The position numbers were made by a program, and so were the translations under genes. Under the pieces are notes generated by a model. That model was given only the letters and a program-made list of their open reading frames with translations. It was not told the origin of the DNA and ran no database searches. A stretch of DNA of 64,000 nucleotides from Polynucleobacter brandtiae (GTDB lineage Bacteria > Pseudomonadota > Gammaproteobacteria > Burkholderiales > Burkholderiaceae), in NCBI RefSeq assembly GCF_002797575.1, contig NZ_PGTX01000001.1, positions 248,001-312,000 of the forward strand, given 5' to 3'. Shown here one piece after another: positions 17,569 through 25,226 of the stretch (position 1 is the first letter of the stretch; each line of letters starts with the position of its first letter).

Positions 17569-18324
17569 TTATGTTGCAGGTTTAGCTAAACGCTGCCTTA
17601 AAGCCTCGTACAAACAAACGCCACTTGCGACTGATACGTTCAAACTTTCTACCACGCCTTGCATCGGAATGCGCACTAGCTCGTCGCAAGTTTCTTTAGT
17701 TAAGCGACGCATACCCTCACCTTCGGCTCCCATCACTATCCCAATAGGCCCAGTGAGATCAATGTCGTAAATAGATTTTTCAGCCATATCATCTGTGCCG
17801 ATCAGCCATACTCCAGCCTCCTGCATTTCGCGCATACTGCGTACAAGATTGGTTACCGTAATGACCGGCATGACTTCAGCAGCACCACTAGCTACTTTGC
17901 TTACCGTAGCATTAATCGATGCTGATCGATCCTTTGGAATCACTACCGCATCAACACCAGCACCGTCTGCAACACGTAAGCAGGCGCCAAAGTTATGGGG
18001 ATCTGTTACGCCGTCTAATACCAAGAACATCGCCTTGGCCTTACTACTCTGTGCATCCTCAATCACTTCAGTAATCGTACGCGCTACTGTCATCTTATCG
18101 GCTAAGGCAACCACCCCTTGATGGCGGTCATGGCCTGCTAACTTATGAAGACGCTCAGAATCGGCAGCGTGCAATCGCTCACCTAGTGCCTCTTCAGCTT
18201 GCTTTAAAAAGTCACCCATACGGCGATCGCGACGTCCCGGATCAAAGTAGACAGACTTCAAACTATCCGGGTCTACTCTAAGACGCGCTTGTACTGCATG
18301 AAAACCTACTAATATTTGCTTCAT
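17569..18324 (-). CDS. rlmB: 23S rRNA (guanosine-2251-2'-O)-methyltransferase RlmB
   Basis: A 251-residue SPOUT-family methyltransferase of the TrmH/RlmB type. The N-terminal substrate-binding part contains GFHAVQARL. The knotted C-terminal domain has [35 protein letters not shown] and [18 protein letters not shown], the three SPOUT motifs. It methylates G2251 of 23S rRNA in the peptidyl-transferase P loop. It lies downstream of rnr on the same strand, as rnr-rlmB do in many proteobacteria. Confidence 0.94.
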   Translation of the reverse strand: MKQILVGFHAVQARLRVDPDSLKSVYFDPGRRDRRMGDFLKQAEEALGERLHAADSERLHKLAGHDRHQGVVALADKMTVARTITEVIEDAQSSKAKAMFLVLDGVTDPHNFGACLRVADGAGVDAVVIPKDRSASINATVSKVASGAAEVMPVITVTNLVRSMREMQEAGVWLIGTDDMAEKSIYDIDLTGPIGIVMGAEGEGMRRLTKETCDELVRIPMQGVVESLNVSVASGVCLYEALRQRLAKPAT

Positions 18325-18359
18325 CTTTGCTTAATCTCGATTTCTTTTCTGTGATTCTG

Positions 18360-18391
18360 TTCTTTGGTTCTTTGGTACTTTGATTCTTTTA
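18360..18391. repeat. Short tandem octamer repeats between rnr and rlmB
   Basis: TTCTTTGG, TTCTTTGG, TACTTTGA and TTCTTTTA stand head to tail. The 64-bp gap between the rnr stop and the rlmB start holds little else. It is probably simple slippage DNA. Confidence 0.5.
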
Positions 18392-20791
18392 TTTACGGCG
18401 TGCTTTAGTAATTCGAACGGGCGGTTTTGTGCCAGCCGTTTTACCCACGGGCTTTGCAGATTTACTGGACTTCACTACTGTCACAGCACTACGGGTTGAT
18501 TTACTCTTCGATTGATTGGCACCTAAATTGCCCGCAGACTTGGCGGCATTAACATTAACCCCACCAGGCTTTTGGGGTTCTTTATTACCTGCCCTTCCTT
18601 TTCTGGGTGCAGACTTTTTATTAGGGCGGCCAGTATCACGTACAAGAACCGTTTGACGACGATCCAAGGTAGCACCTGCCTCTTGGGCAGTTGACTTTAC
18701 TAGGCTAAACTCAATCTTGCGAGCATCTAGATCTACCCTACTCACTAGGACGTGTACACGCTCACCGAGTCGATACCGAATACCAGATCTTTCGCCGCGG
18801 AGCTCCTGACGAGCTTCGTCATACTGGAAGTAGTCACCCCCAAGCTCAGTCACATGAATCATGCCCTCAACAAAGAGATTCTCCAGTTGCACAAATAAGC
18901 CAAATGAAGCAACGCCAGTAACAGTACCGGCATATTCCTGACCCAAGTGATCGCGCATGTAATAACACTTTAGCCAAGCCTCCACATCACGAGAGGCCTC
19001 ATCTGCACGTCGCTCATTAGAAGAGCAATGAACGCCTAATTGCCCCCAAATGGGTAGCGCTGCATTGGCACCCTTTGCTGATTTAGGTAACGGAGTCCCA
19101 TTTCCACTGGCTTCTTTTGCATCATGATGCGATTTTTTTGCATTGACTGCATTCTCACGACCCTTACCCTTGCGGGGTAAAGTCAGATTGAGCGGAACAG
19201 TTGGCGGCAATACTGGCACATAAGGCTTTTTTGCCAAAATAGATTTGATTACTCGATGTGTTAACAAATCAGGATAGCGTCGAATAGGGCTTGTGAAATG
19301 CGAATATGCAGGGTACGCTAAGCCAAAGTGGCCTTCATTATCAGGCTGATACATCGCCTGTTGCATCGAGCGCAATACAACCGACTGCAGCATATTGGCA
19401 TCTGGACGCTCTTTAACCTCGCGCATTAACTTGGCATAGTCTCTTGGCTTAGGCTTTTCGCCACCCCCTAGCGACAAACTGGAGGTACGCAGAACCTGAC
19501 GCAATGTGACAAGCTTCTCTTCGGAGGGTTCGGCATGAACACGGTATAGGCTAAGGTGCTTATTCTTATCAATAAAATCAGCAGCGCAAACGTTAGCAGT
19601 AAGCATGCATTCTTCGATGAGGCGATGCGCATCGTTACGAAGACGAGGCTCAATCCGTAAAATCTTACCTAGCTCGTTGCTGATAATTTGGGTCTCAGTA
19701 GTCTCAAATTCAATTGCACCACGCTTATGGCGTGCCTCCAAGAGGATCTTGTACAAAGAATAGAGATTGACTAGTAGAGGCCTAAGTTCAGCATAGCGTG
19801 TAGCCTCCGGACCCTTACTATTAGAGAGTGTTTCCCAGACAGCGTCATAAGTAAAGCGCTGAGCAGAATGCATTACTGCTGGATAAAACTGATAAGCCAG
19901 CACAACACCGTTGTTATCAACGACTGAGTCACAAACCATACAAAGGCGATCTACCCCTGGATTAAGCGAACATAGGCCATTAGAGATTTTCTCTGGCAGC
20001 ATCGGAATCACCCGTCTTGGAAAATAGACTGAAGTGGCCCTTAATAAACCTTCGTCATCTAATGGCTGGCCTGGCTTAACGTAGTGGGATACATCAGCAA
20101 TAGCCACAATTAAACGCCATGCTTTTGTTTCACCATACATCACTGATTCACAATAGACGGCGTCGTCAAAGTCACGGGCATCAGCGCCATCAATGGTAAC
20201 CAAAGGAACGTCTCTCAAATCGACCCGACCCTCTAGGTCTGATTGCTGGACAGTATCCGGTAGTGCTGCAGCTTCTCTTTTGACGGCATTGGAAAACTCA
20301 TGAGGAACGCCGTACTTACGCACAGCGATTTCAATTTCCATACCTGGGTCATCGATCTCGCCTAATACTTCGATCACTCGACCGACAGCCTGGCGATAGC
20401 TATCAGGATAATCAATAATCTCAACGCTAACGACCTGCCCTAATTTAGCATCGCCTTGGCCCTTGGGTGGAATGAGAATGTCATGCCCAATACGCTTATC
20501 TTCCGGAGCAACAATCAGTACGCCACTTTCATTTAAAAGGCGTCCGATAACCACTTTATTGGCATGAACTAGAACATCTACGATTTGACCTTCAGGTCGG
20601 CCACGGCGATCCGTACCCAATACTCTGACATTGACCTTGTCGCCATGCATGGCGCGGGACATCTCTTTTTCTGAAAGAAAAATATCCTCACCACCGTCAT
20701 CGGGGATCACAAATCCAAAACCATCTCGGTGTCCCTGAACTGTACCTTGACGGTCAGCCTCTCGTGACACCAAATCTTTTGCTTTACGCAT
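18389..20791 (-). CDS. rnr: Ribonuclease R, with a low-complexity insert
   Basis: An 800-residue RNase II-family 3'-5' exoribonuclease. In order: cold-shock/OB domains, the RNB catalytic domain (VTIDGADARDFDDAVYCE, with its Asp cluster), HFTSPIRRYPDLLTHR, and an S1 domain (YAGTVTGVASFGLFVQLEN). The tail of about 100 residues is Lys/Ala/Ser-rich and basic, as in RNase R. Residues about 520-580 form a low-complexity insert between HRVIKSIL and the conserved WGQLGVHCSSNERRADEA; part of its DNA (19163-19181) is a hairpin-forming repeat-like stretch. It degrades structured RNA and helps ribosome quality control. Confidence 0.95.
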   Translation of the reverse strand: MRKAKDLVSREADRQGTVQGHRDGFGFVIPDDGGEDIFLSEKEMSRAMHGDKVNVRVLGTDRRGRPEGQIVDVLVHANKVVIGRLLNESGVLIVAPEDKRIGHDILIPPKGQGDAKLGQVVSVEIIDYPDSYRQAVGRVIEVLGEIDDPGMEIEIAVRKYGVPHEFSNAVKREAAALPDTVQQSDLEGRVDLRDVPLVTIDGADARDFDDAVYCESVMYGETKAWRLIVAIADVSHYVKPGQPLDDEGLLRATSVYFPRRVIPMLPEKISNGLCSLNPGVDRLCMVCDSVVDNNGVVLAYQFYPAVMHSAQRFTYDAVWETLSNSKGPEATRYAELRPLLVNLYSLYKILLEARHKRGAIEFETTETQIISNELGKILRIEPRLRNDAHRLIEECMLTANVCAADFIDKNKHLSLYRVHAEPSEEKLVTLRQVLRTSSLSLGGGEKPKPRDYAKLMREVKERPDANMLQSVVLRSMQQAMYQPDNEGHFGLAYPAYSHFTSPIRRYPDLLTHRVIKSILAKKPYVPVLPPTVPLNLTLPRKGKGRENAVNAKKSHHDAKEASGNGTPLPKSAKGANAALPIWGQLGVHCSSNERRADEASRDVEAWLKCYYMRDHLGQEYAGTVTGVASFGLFVQLENLFVEGMIHVTELGGDYFQYDEARQELRGERSGIRYRLGERVHVLVSRVDLDARKIEFSLVKSTAQEAGATLDRRQTVLVRDTGRPNKKSAPRKGRAGNKEPQKPGGVNVNAAKSAGNLGANQSKSKSTRSAVTVVKSSKSAKPVGKTAGTKPPVRITKARRK

Positions 20792-20920
20792 TTAATTCCT
20801 TCGGCAATCTCTGCCTTATATTTCAATCATTATTCTGAATCAGCCTACTCTACCAAACCACCAAGTCTGAGGGGAAAAAAGGCAAATAAGGTTATGTAAG
20901 GCACTTTAAGGCACATCCCT

Positions 20921-20926
20921 TATAAT
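20921..20926 (+). promoter_or_regulatory. -10 box of tRNA-Leu promoter
   Basis: A perfect TATAAT lies 8 bp before the tRNA. No good -35 box is seen at the usual distance. Confidence 0.55.
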
Positions 20927-20934
20927 AATGGCAT

Positions 20935-21021
20935 GCCCAGGTGGCGAAATTGGTAGACGCACCAGCTTCAGGTGCTGGCGATCGTAAGGTTGTGGGGGTT
21001 CGAGTCCCTTCCTGGGCACCA
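20935..21021 (+). tRNA. tRNA-Leu (CAG anticodon)
   Basis: An 87-nt gene: acceptor arm GCCCAGG pairs with CCTGGGC, and CCA is encoded. The D arm contains AATTGGTAGAC. The anticodon stem CCAGC/GCTGG encloses TTCAGGT, with anticodon CAG reading CUG. A long variable arm is followed by a T arm with GGTTCGAGTCC. The long variable arm fits a class II tRNA-Leu. Confidence 0.96.
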
Positions 21022-21075
21022 AACATGCTGCCTAAGATCTATATGGGGACTTTAGGGTCCTTTTTCAATAGATAC

Positions 21076-21573
21076 TTAGGCTTCCATCATTCGATGCAGA
21101 ATCTTGGGCCTCATCTCATTCCAGAGCGCCTCAAACTCCTCCACTTGATCTTCTGAAAGCTGCAATGGCTTAAATAGGCCGCCAAAAAAGATTGTTTTCT
21201 TGGGAGCTAAAGTCTTCTCAAACTCAGTGAGTCCAACCGGTCTGTCCTCCAGATCTCGCATTAATTCTGCCGAGCACACAATCGCCTCTTCATCGTCATG
21301 ATCAATCACCGCAAATTCGATTAATTGCTGCGATTTTTCCAAAATAACGAGCGTACCCCTGGCATAACAAACTGCTTGATGCTCTTGAACAATATAGGTT
21401 AAAAATTGGTTTTCCTTCTCTACCTCCATCTGTAAGTCGTCAACGAAGAAAAGGTATTGACTACCTTCACTATTTACCAGAGTGAATACTTTTGGAATGA
21501 CACCGTGGCCTAAGGCAAGGTTTCGGTAATAGGAGGAAATTTCAACTGCGAGGTTTTCGGAGAAAAGGTGCAT
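21076..21573 (-). CDS. Uncharacterised 165-residue cytoplasmic protein
   Basis: No family is recognised. The protein is acidic, has no signal peptide or membrane segment, and shows alternating hydrophobic strands in its first two thirds (for example SQYLFFVDDLQMEV, GTLVILEKSQQLIEFAVIDHDDEEAIVCSAEL) and a helical, Glu-rich end (EDQVEEFEALWNEMRPKIL). It stands alone between tRNA-Leu and the dienelactone hydrolase gene. Codon use looks like its neighbours, so it is probably real and native. Confidence 0.7.
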   Translation of the reverse strand: MHLFSENLAVEISSYYRNLALGHGVIPKVFTLVNSEGSQYLFFVDDLQMEVEKENQFLTYIVQEHQAVCYARGTLVILEKSQQLIEFAVIDHDDEEAIVCSAELMRDLEDRPVGLTEFEKTLAPKKTIFFGGLFKPLQLSEDQVEEFEALWNEMRPKILHRMMEA

Positions 21574-21609
21574 AAGAAGAGTAAAAAATAGGATTAAAAG
21601 CAGTAATGA

Positions 21610-22296
21610 CTAGTTACTTAAATTTGTCTTGAGAAAATCTATTGAGCGATCCCAAGCCAAATTGGCGGCTTCAGAATTGTATTCAAGTGGAGGCAAATTT
21701 CTAGTGCTTGATTTTGGGTTGGCAAAAGCATGTTTTGCATCGTAACGCTGGAAATCGTAATCCACATGAGCAAGCTTCATTTTTTCTTCAAGTTGATCTA
21801 CACCAGCTATATTAAAAAAATCGTCGTGAAGCGCCCAGTGCGCCAACATCGGCTTTTTAATCGCACTAGCATCCACATATTCCAGTGGAGGATAGCCGTA
21901 CCAGACAACGGTTCTATCGCACTCTGGTACCAAACCAGCCGCCAATACTGTCAGGGCGCCACCCATGCAAAAACCAGTAATCGCCACTCTAGCGCTACCG
22001 CTAGCTTTGAGATATTGAACTGCACCACGAATATCCTGACTCGCAGCATCAGCAAAGTTTAGGTCATTCATTAAGTGCTCAGCCTCATGAGTTTCGAGCG
22101 CTAACTTCCCGCGATATAAGTCAGGCACTAATGCTCTATAACCCGCTTTTGCTAAACGATCTGCAACATCTTTAATCTCTTGATCTAAACCCCACCACTC
22201 CTGAATGACAACAACACCAGGGGCATTGCTGCCATTACTAGGCTCGACTAAATAGGCCTCGACAGTTTTACCATCAGGTCTTTCGAAATTTATCAT
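21610..22296 (-). CDS. Dienelactone hydrolase family protein
   Basis: A 228-residue alpha/beta hydrolase with the dienelactone hydrolase nucleophile elbow GFCMGG (Cys instead of Ser), an Asp in WALHDDFF and a His in YDAKHAFANP, giving the Cys-Asp-His triad of the family. The N-terminal PGVVVIQEWWGLDQEIKDVADRLA is also typical. True dienelactone hydrolases act in chlorocatechol degradation, but no catechol genes are nearby, so the natural ester substrate is unknown. It lies 55 bp downstream of the MFS gene on the same strand. Confidence 0.88.
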   Translation of the reverse strand: MINFERPDGKTVEAYLVEPSNGSNAPGVVVIQEWWGLDQEIKDVADRLAKAGYRALVPDLYRGKLALETHEAEHLMNDLNFADAASQDIRGAVQYLKASGSARVAITGFCMGGALTVLAAGLVPECDRTVVWYGYPPLEYVDASAIKKPMLAHWALHDDFFNIAGVDQLEEKMKLAHVDYDFQRYDAKHAFANPKSSTRNLPPLEYNSEAANLAWDRSIDFLKTNLSN

Positions 22297-22351
22297 GATG
22301 TTTTCTTTTCTCTTTTCTATTTCTGAATTTTTATATTTTTTTTAATGCATA

Positions 22352-23650
22352 TCAATTAAATTTGGTAGATTTGGAAGAATCCCCCGGGGGATTAATTTGG
22401 GGATCACTGTGAATATATCCGACCAGCCAAAAGGTTAACAAGCCACACAATGCAGCACCATAACCAACTAAGTCGTAATGCTCCATCTTTCCATCCACCC
22501 CAATAGTCACAACTACGCCCGCGATAACAGAGGCGATACCTGAAGCGAACATCTGCACAGAGCCAACCAGACTCATAAAAGTACCTCTCGTACGTGGCTC
22601 AACAACTTGACTCACAATAGCCATCACAGGAATCATTCTGCCAGAGATCAAAATGAAAAATGCCGTCTGATTGATCAATACAATCCAAAGTGGAGCCTGG
22701 GGTAAGTTAGTCGTGATTAGCAAGGGTATCAAACTAATGATCGCCAAATACTTAAATACCGTTACCTTACCGAATTTATCGGCTAAGTGGCCGATGTATC
22801 GCGAACTAATCAGAGTGGCAATGCCTCCACAGAGATATACCAAGGATATATAGGAATTATCGATGCCAACGTTTGCAGTTAAATACAAGGCGATGTAGGG
22901 AATAACAGAGAAGCCGGTGATCATAATTAATGCCATAAAGACAAAGGCACGTAGATGCTGATGCGCAAAAAATATATCCATAATTTGACGCAGTCTTGAA
23001 CCCCCATAAACATGGCCAAGATGCCCTGATATTTTAGGAATGTTGCGATAAGCTAAATACAAAATAAAACTTGAAATCAAGCCTATAAAAAAGAATGGTG
23101 CCCGCCATCCAAGTGAAGGAATATGGTTGGCCAACATTAAACTAAGGGGAACTCCGGCAACTGTAGAGACCGAAAATGCAGCCATGACCGTGCCAAGTGC
23201 TTTGCCTCTTCGCTCAAACGGAATAGCATCGGCAATAATGGTCTGCACTAATGAACCCAAGATGCCGCCAAACGCACCGGCACATGCTCGAGCAATAAAC
23301 AAGGAATGATAGTCTGGAGCAATTCCGCAAATAAGCGTTGCAATAATGAAGCATGCATACAAACTTAACAATAAGACTCTTCGCTCAAAACGATCTATGA
23401 AGTAAGTGGCAAAGATGCCCGCTAAAGCTGCGGCAAAAGTGTAAGACGATAGCAGCAGGCCAAACTGATGCGTGTTGATGTTGAGTTCCCGAATAAAATC
23501 AGGTCCCAAAGGCATCATGATCATAAAATCCAAAATGTGGGTAAATTGGATTCCAGCCAAAGAGAGTAAGAAAAAAAGCTCCTTTCTCTTTGCTACTGGG
23601 CTGTATTGCTCGATCAATGTATTCTTTGCTTGTAGTGGTAATGACACCAT
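22352..23650 (-). CDS. MFS transporter
   Basis: A 432-residue major facilitator with about twelve membrane segments. The motif after segment 2, DRFERRVLL, and the mid-protein DKFGKVTVF are the MFS signature loops. The overall pattern (early LSLAGIQFTHILDFMIMMPLGPDFI) is like the AraJ/Bcr-type drug-proton antiporters; the substrate is unknown. The open frame starts at TTG 23656, but the ATG at 23650 (MVSLPLQ) has an AAGG about 8 bp ahead and is preferred. It is divergent from the channel gene. Confidence 0.86.
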   Translation of the reverse strand: MVSLPLQAKNTLIEQYSPVAKRKELFFLLSLAGIQFTHILDFMIMMPLGPDFIRELNINTHQFGLLLSSYTFAAALAGIFATYFIDRFERRVLLLSLYACFIIATLICGIAPDYHSLFIARACAGAFGGILGSLVQTIIADAIPFERRGKALGTVMAAFSVSTVAGVPLSLMLANHIPSLGWRAPFFFIGLISSFILYLAYRNIPKISGHLGHVYGGSRLRQIMDIFFAHQHLRAFVFMALIMITGFSVIPYIALYLTANVGIDNSYISLVYLCGGIATLISSRYIGHLADKFGKVTVFKYLAIISLIPLLITTNLPQAPLWIVLINQTAFFILISGRMIPVMAIVSQVVEPRTRGTFMSLVGSVQMFASGIASVIAGVVVTIGVDGKMEHYDLVGYGAALCGLLTFWLVGYIHSDPQINPPGDSSKSTKFN

Positions 23651-23704
23651 TATCAACCTTAAGCTCTTAAAAAGCCTGAATTAAAACTTTATCTAAAAGC
23701 CCCC

Positions 23705-24193
23705 ATGAATCTAGCAGACCTCACTTTTCCTATTTTAAACTTCCCATTTCTCGCTCTTTTTAGAGACGTTGGCTTTGGGCTTTTGGGCCTCATGATCATT
23801 TTGTTTTTTCATGGATTTTGTATCATTAGGGTGTGCATGAGGTTTGAGCGTCGAGCTCAAACTAGCCTACAAAAAAATCAATATAACCGTGTTTTTATCC
23901 ACTTTTATATTGCTTTTATCCTCATTTCTTTAATTCATATGAGTGAGATTTTTATTTGGACAATGCTCATTCAACGATTTGATCTCATTGCCAACCCCAT
24001 CGACACCATTATTTTTGTAGGGAGCTGCTACACCACTGTAGGCTTTGCTTCTGATATTTTGCCGCAAGGCTGGAAAAGTGTTGCCTTTTTTATATCCTTT
24101 TCAGGACTCTTCACCCTAGCTTGGAGTACAGCGATGATGATTGGCATGATTAGCTCCTTTAAAGAGGCTTGGAATAGGAAATATTCCAACTAA
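23705..24193 (+). CDS. Small pore-loop (ion channel-like) membrane protein
   Basis: A 162-residue protein with about four hydrophobic segments. Between the last two is a pore-loop-like stretch GSCYTTVGFASDILPQGWK; the TTVGFA core resembles the TVGYG selectivity filter of potassium channels, and the flanking layout (helix, pore loop, helix) is that of the Ion_trans_2 family. The Tyr/Gly of a strict K+ filter is Phe-Ala, so ion selectivity cannot be assumed. There is no regulatory RCK domain in the protein or next to it. Confidence 0.66.
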   Translation: MNLADLTFPILNFPFLALFRDVGFGLLGLMIILFFHGFCIIRVCMRFERRAQTSLQKNQYNRVFIHFYIAFILISLIHMSEIFIWTMLIQRFDLIANPIDTIIFVGSCYTTVGFASDILPQGWKSVAFFISFSGLFTLAWSTAMMIGMISSFKEAWNRKYSN

Positions 24194-24299
24194 AGTCCCA
24201 CCCTACCCAGAAGTGAAAGCTCTTCAGAGAACCAGTGAATCATTGCCCAAATCTTCCCTGAAAACTGGCCGGCCTTTATGTTAATCTTGCCAAAATTAC

Positions 24300-24309
24300 G
24301 GGTTTACCC
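24300..24309. promoter_or_regulatory. Operator-like palindrome 1 (GGGTTTACCC)
   Basis: A near-perfect 10-bp inverted repeat in the promoter region of the small gene at 24364. It lies exactly 40 bp (about four helical turns) from a second, matching palindrome, and brackets the -35 region. Confidence 0.5.
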
Positions 24310-24331
24310 TAGATATTGATGCTTTTGGTGA

Positions 24332-24349
24332 TACAATCAGGGTTAACCC
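24332..24349 (+). promoter_or_regulatory. -10 box and operator-like palindrome 2 (GGGTTAACCC)
   Basis: TACAAT at 24332-24337 is a likely -10 box; the perfect palindrome GGGTTAACCC at 24340-24349 covers the expected start point. With the upstream copy it brackets the promoter, an arrangement that fits a repressor binding twice on one face of DNA. Confidence 0.5.
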
Positions 24350-24363
24350 TTAAGGAGCCCACC

Positions 24364-24519
24364 ATGGCAAGCAGTAACCAAGCGATTTACCAGACATCAT
24401 CTGTTTTTAATTTGACCCCCATGATTGCAGTAAAAGATATTTTTACTATTCTGACTCAGTCCTTTGCAGAGGCTAAGGCAATGGAATATACGACTCGTAA
24501 AACTAGTGGAAACTGGTAA
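24364..24519 (+). CDS. Small conserved-looking 51-residue protein
   Basis: The ATG at 24364 follows an excellent Shine-Dalgarno sequence (TAAGGAG, 7 bp). The product is MASSNQAIYQTSS... ending in TTRKTSGNW. It has a short amphipathic or hydrophobic middle (FNLTPMIAVKDIFTIL) and no recognised domain. Promoter, strong ribosome site and a strong terminator behind it all support a real, highly expressed gene. Its function is unknown. The longer frame from 24316 is excluded because it would start upstream of the palindrome and Shine-Dalgarno sequence. Confidence 0.75.
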   Translation: MASSNQAIYQTSSVFNLTPMIAVKDIFTILTQSFAEAKAMEYTTRKTSGNW

Positions 24520-24567
24520 TTAGCACCCAATCGCTATAAAGAAGTTTTAACTAGCCTCGTCATTACT

Positions 24568-24598
24568 AAAAAGCCTCCTTTTTTTGGAGGCTTTTTTT
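24568..24598 (+). terminator. Rho-independent terminator of the small gene at 24364
   Basis: AAAAAGCCTCC (24568-24578) pairs with GGAGGCTTTTT (24586-24596) and runs into a T-tract of seven. It also faces the gene ending at 24626 and could serve both strands. Confidence 0.88.
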
Positions 24599-24625
24599 AT
24601 GCAGGGTATCTTTTAATAGTCAGCG

Positions 24626-25129
24626 CTACTGCTTTAGATAGTATCCGTAAACACAACGTTGCCCAGCCCGAGAGGGATTATGTGTATCCTGAATAACGCC
24701 ATCGATAACTGTAGTCAGGTGCTTAGATACCCTCACAATCAGTACGCCAGACGGCAATTCATTTGACCGCAGATGAACCTGACAGCCCGAGCCAATCTGC
24801 ATTGTAGGCACCCATTTAAATCCATGCCTCAGAATATATTCATGAAAAACATTTCGATGATTACCATTTCTGGGGGATGTGCCACTGGCATTCAGTCTGC
24901 GGGCAAGTTTATCGCTTCGTGATTGGGCGTAAGTTGCATTTGCCACCCTCAAATCTTCATATACCCTCAAATAGGGTAGCCGCAAGGCAATGGCAATAGA
25001 TCGAACAACGCAGTCCCCTGCACTTCCCTGAAAGCCCGCAGCCTCTCTACCTCCATCATTAAAGCAAAATCCAAGTGCCTTAGCTTCGGCCGCCTTTACC
25101 TTGGTAAATAGATTTAGAAAGTAAAACAT
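24626..25129 (-). CDS. Possible papain-like (C-H-D) cysteine peptidase, uncharacterised
   Basis: A 167-residue protein without an obvious signal peptide, although the first ten residues are hydrophobic. GDCVVRSIAIAL (Cys40 at the start of a helix), SKHLTTVIDG (His137) and IQDTHNPSR (Asp148) lie in the order and local sequence context of the papain-like/C39-like fold, in which Cys-His-Asp form the active site. Similar GDCVxRAIA proteins occur in phages and bacteria. I infer a peptidase-like fold; activity is unproven. It ends at the shared terminator and stands alone. Confidence 0.55.
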   Translation of the reverse strand: MFYFLNLFTKVKAAEAKALGFCFNDGGREAAGFQGSAGDCVVRSIAIALRLPYLRVYEDLRVANATYAQSRSDKLARRLNASGTSPRNGNHRNVFHEYILRHGFKWVPTMQIGSGCQVHLRSNELPSGVLIVRVSKHLTTVIDGVIQDTHNPSRAGQRCVYGYYLKQ

Positions 25130-25172
25130 ATTGCTATTAATTAATAATCACAATCGAGGCAATGATCCAAAA

Positions 25173-25206
25173 GAAAAAAATGGATTTGCCTCACGACAAA
25201 TCCATT
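25173..25206 (-). terminator. Rho-independent terminator of glcB
   Basis: On the minus strand a 10-bp perfect stem (25179-25188 with 25197-25206) with an 8-nt loop is followed by a run of seven T. It lies about 20 bp after the glcB stop. Confidence 0.87.
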
Positions 25207-25226
25207 CATCTTGACTAACTAAAAAC

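Noticed and set aside
20941..21156. 71-codon frame starting [16 protein letters not shown]
   Set aside because: It is translation of tRNA-Leu and its flank, a common false protein call.
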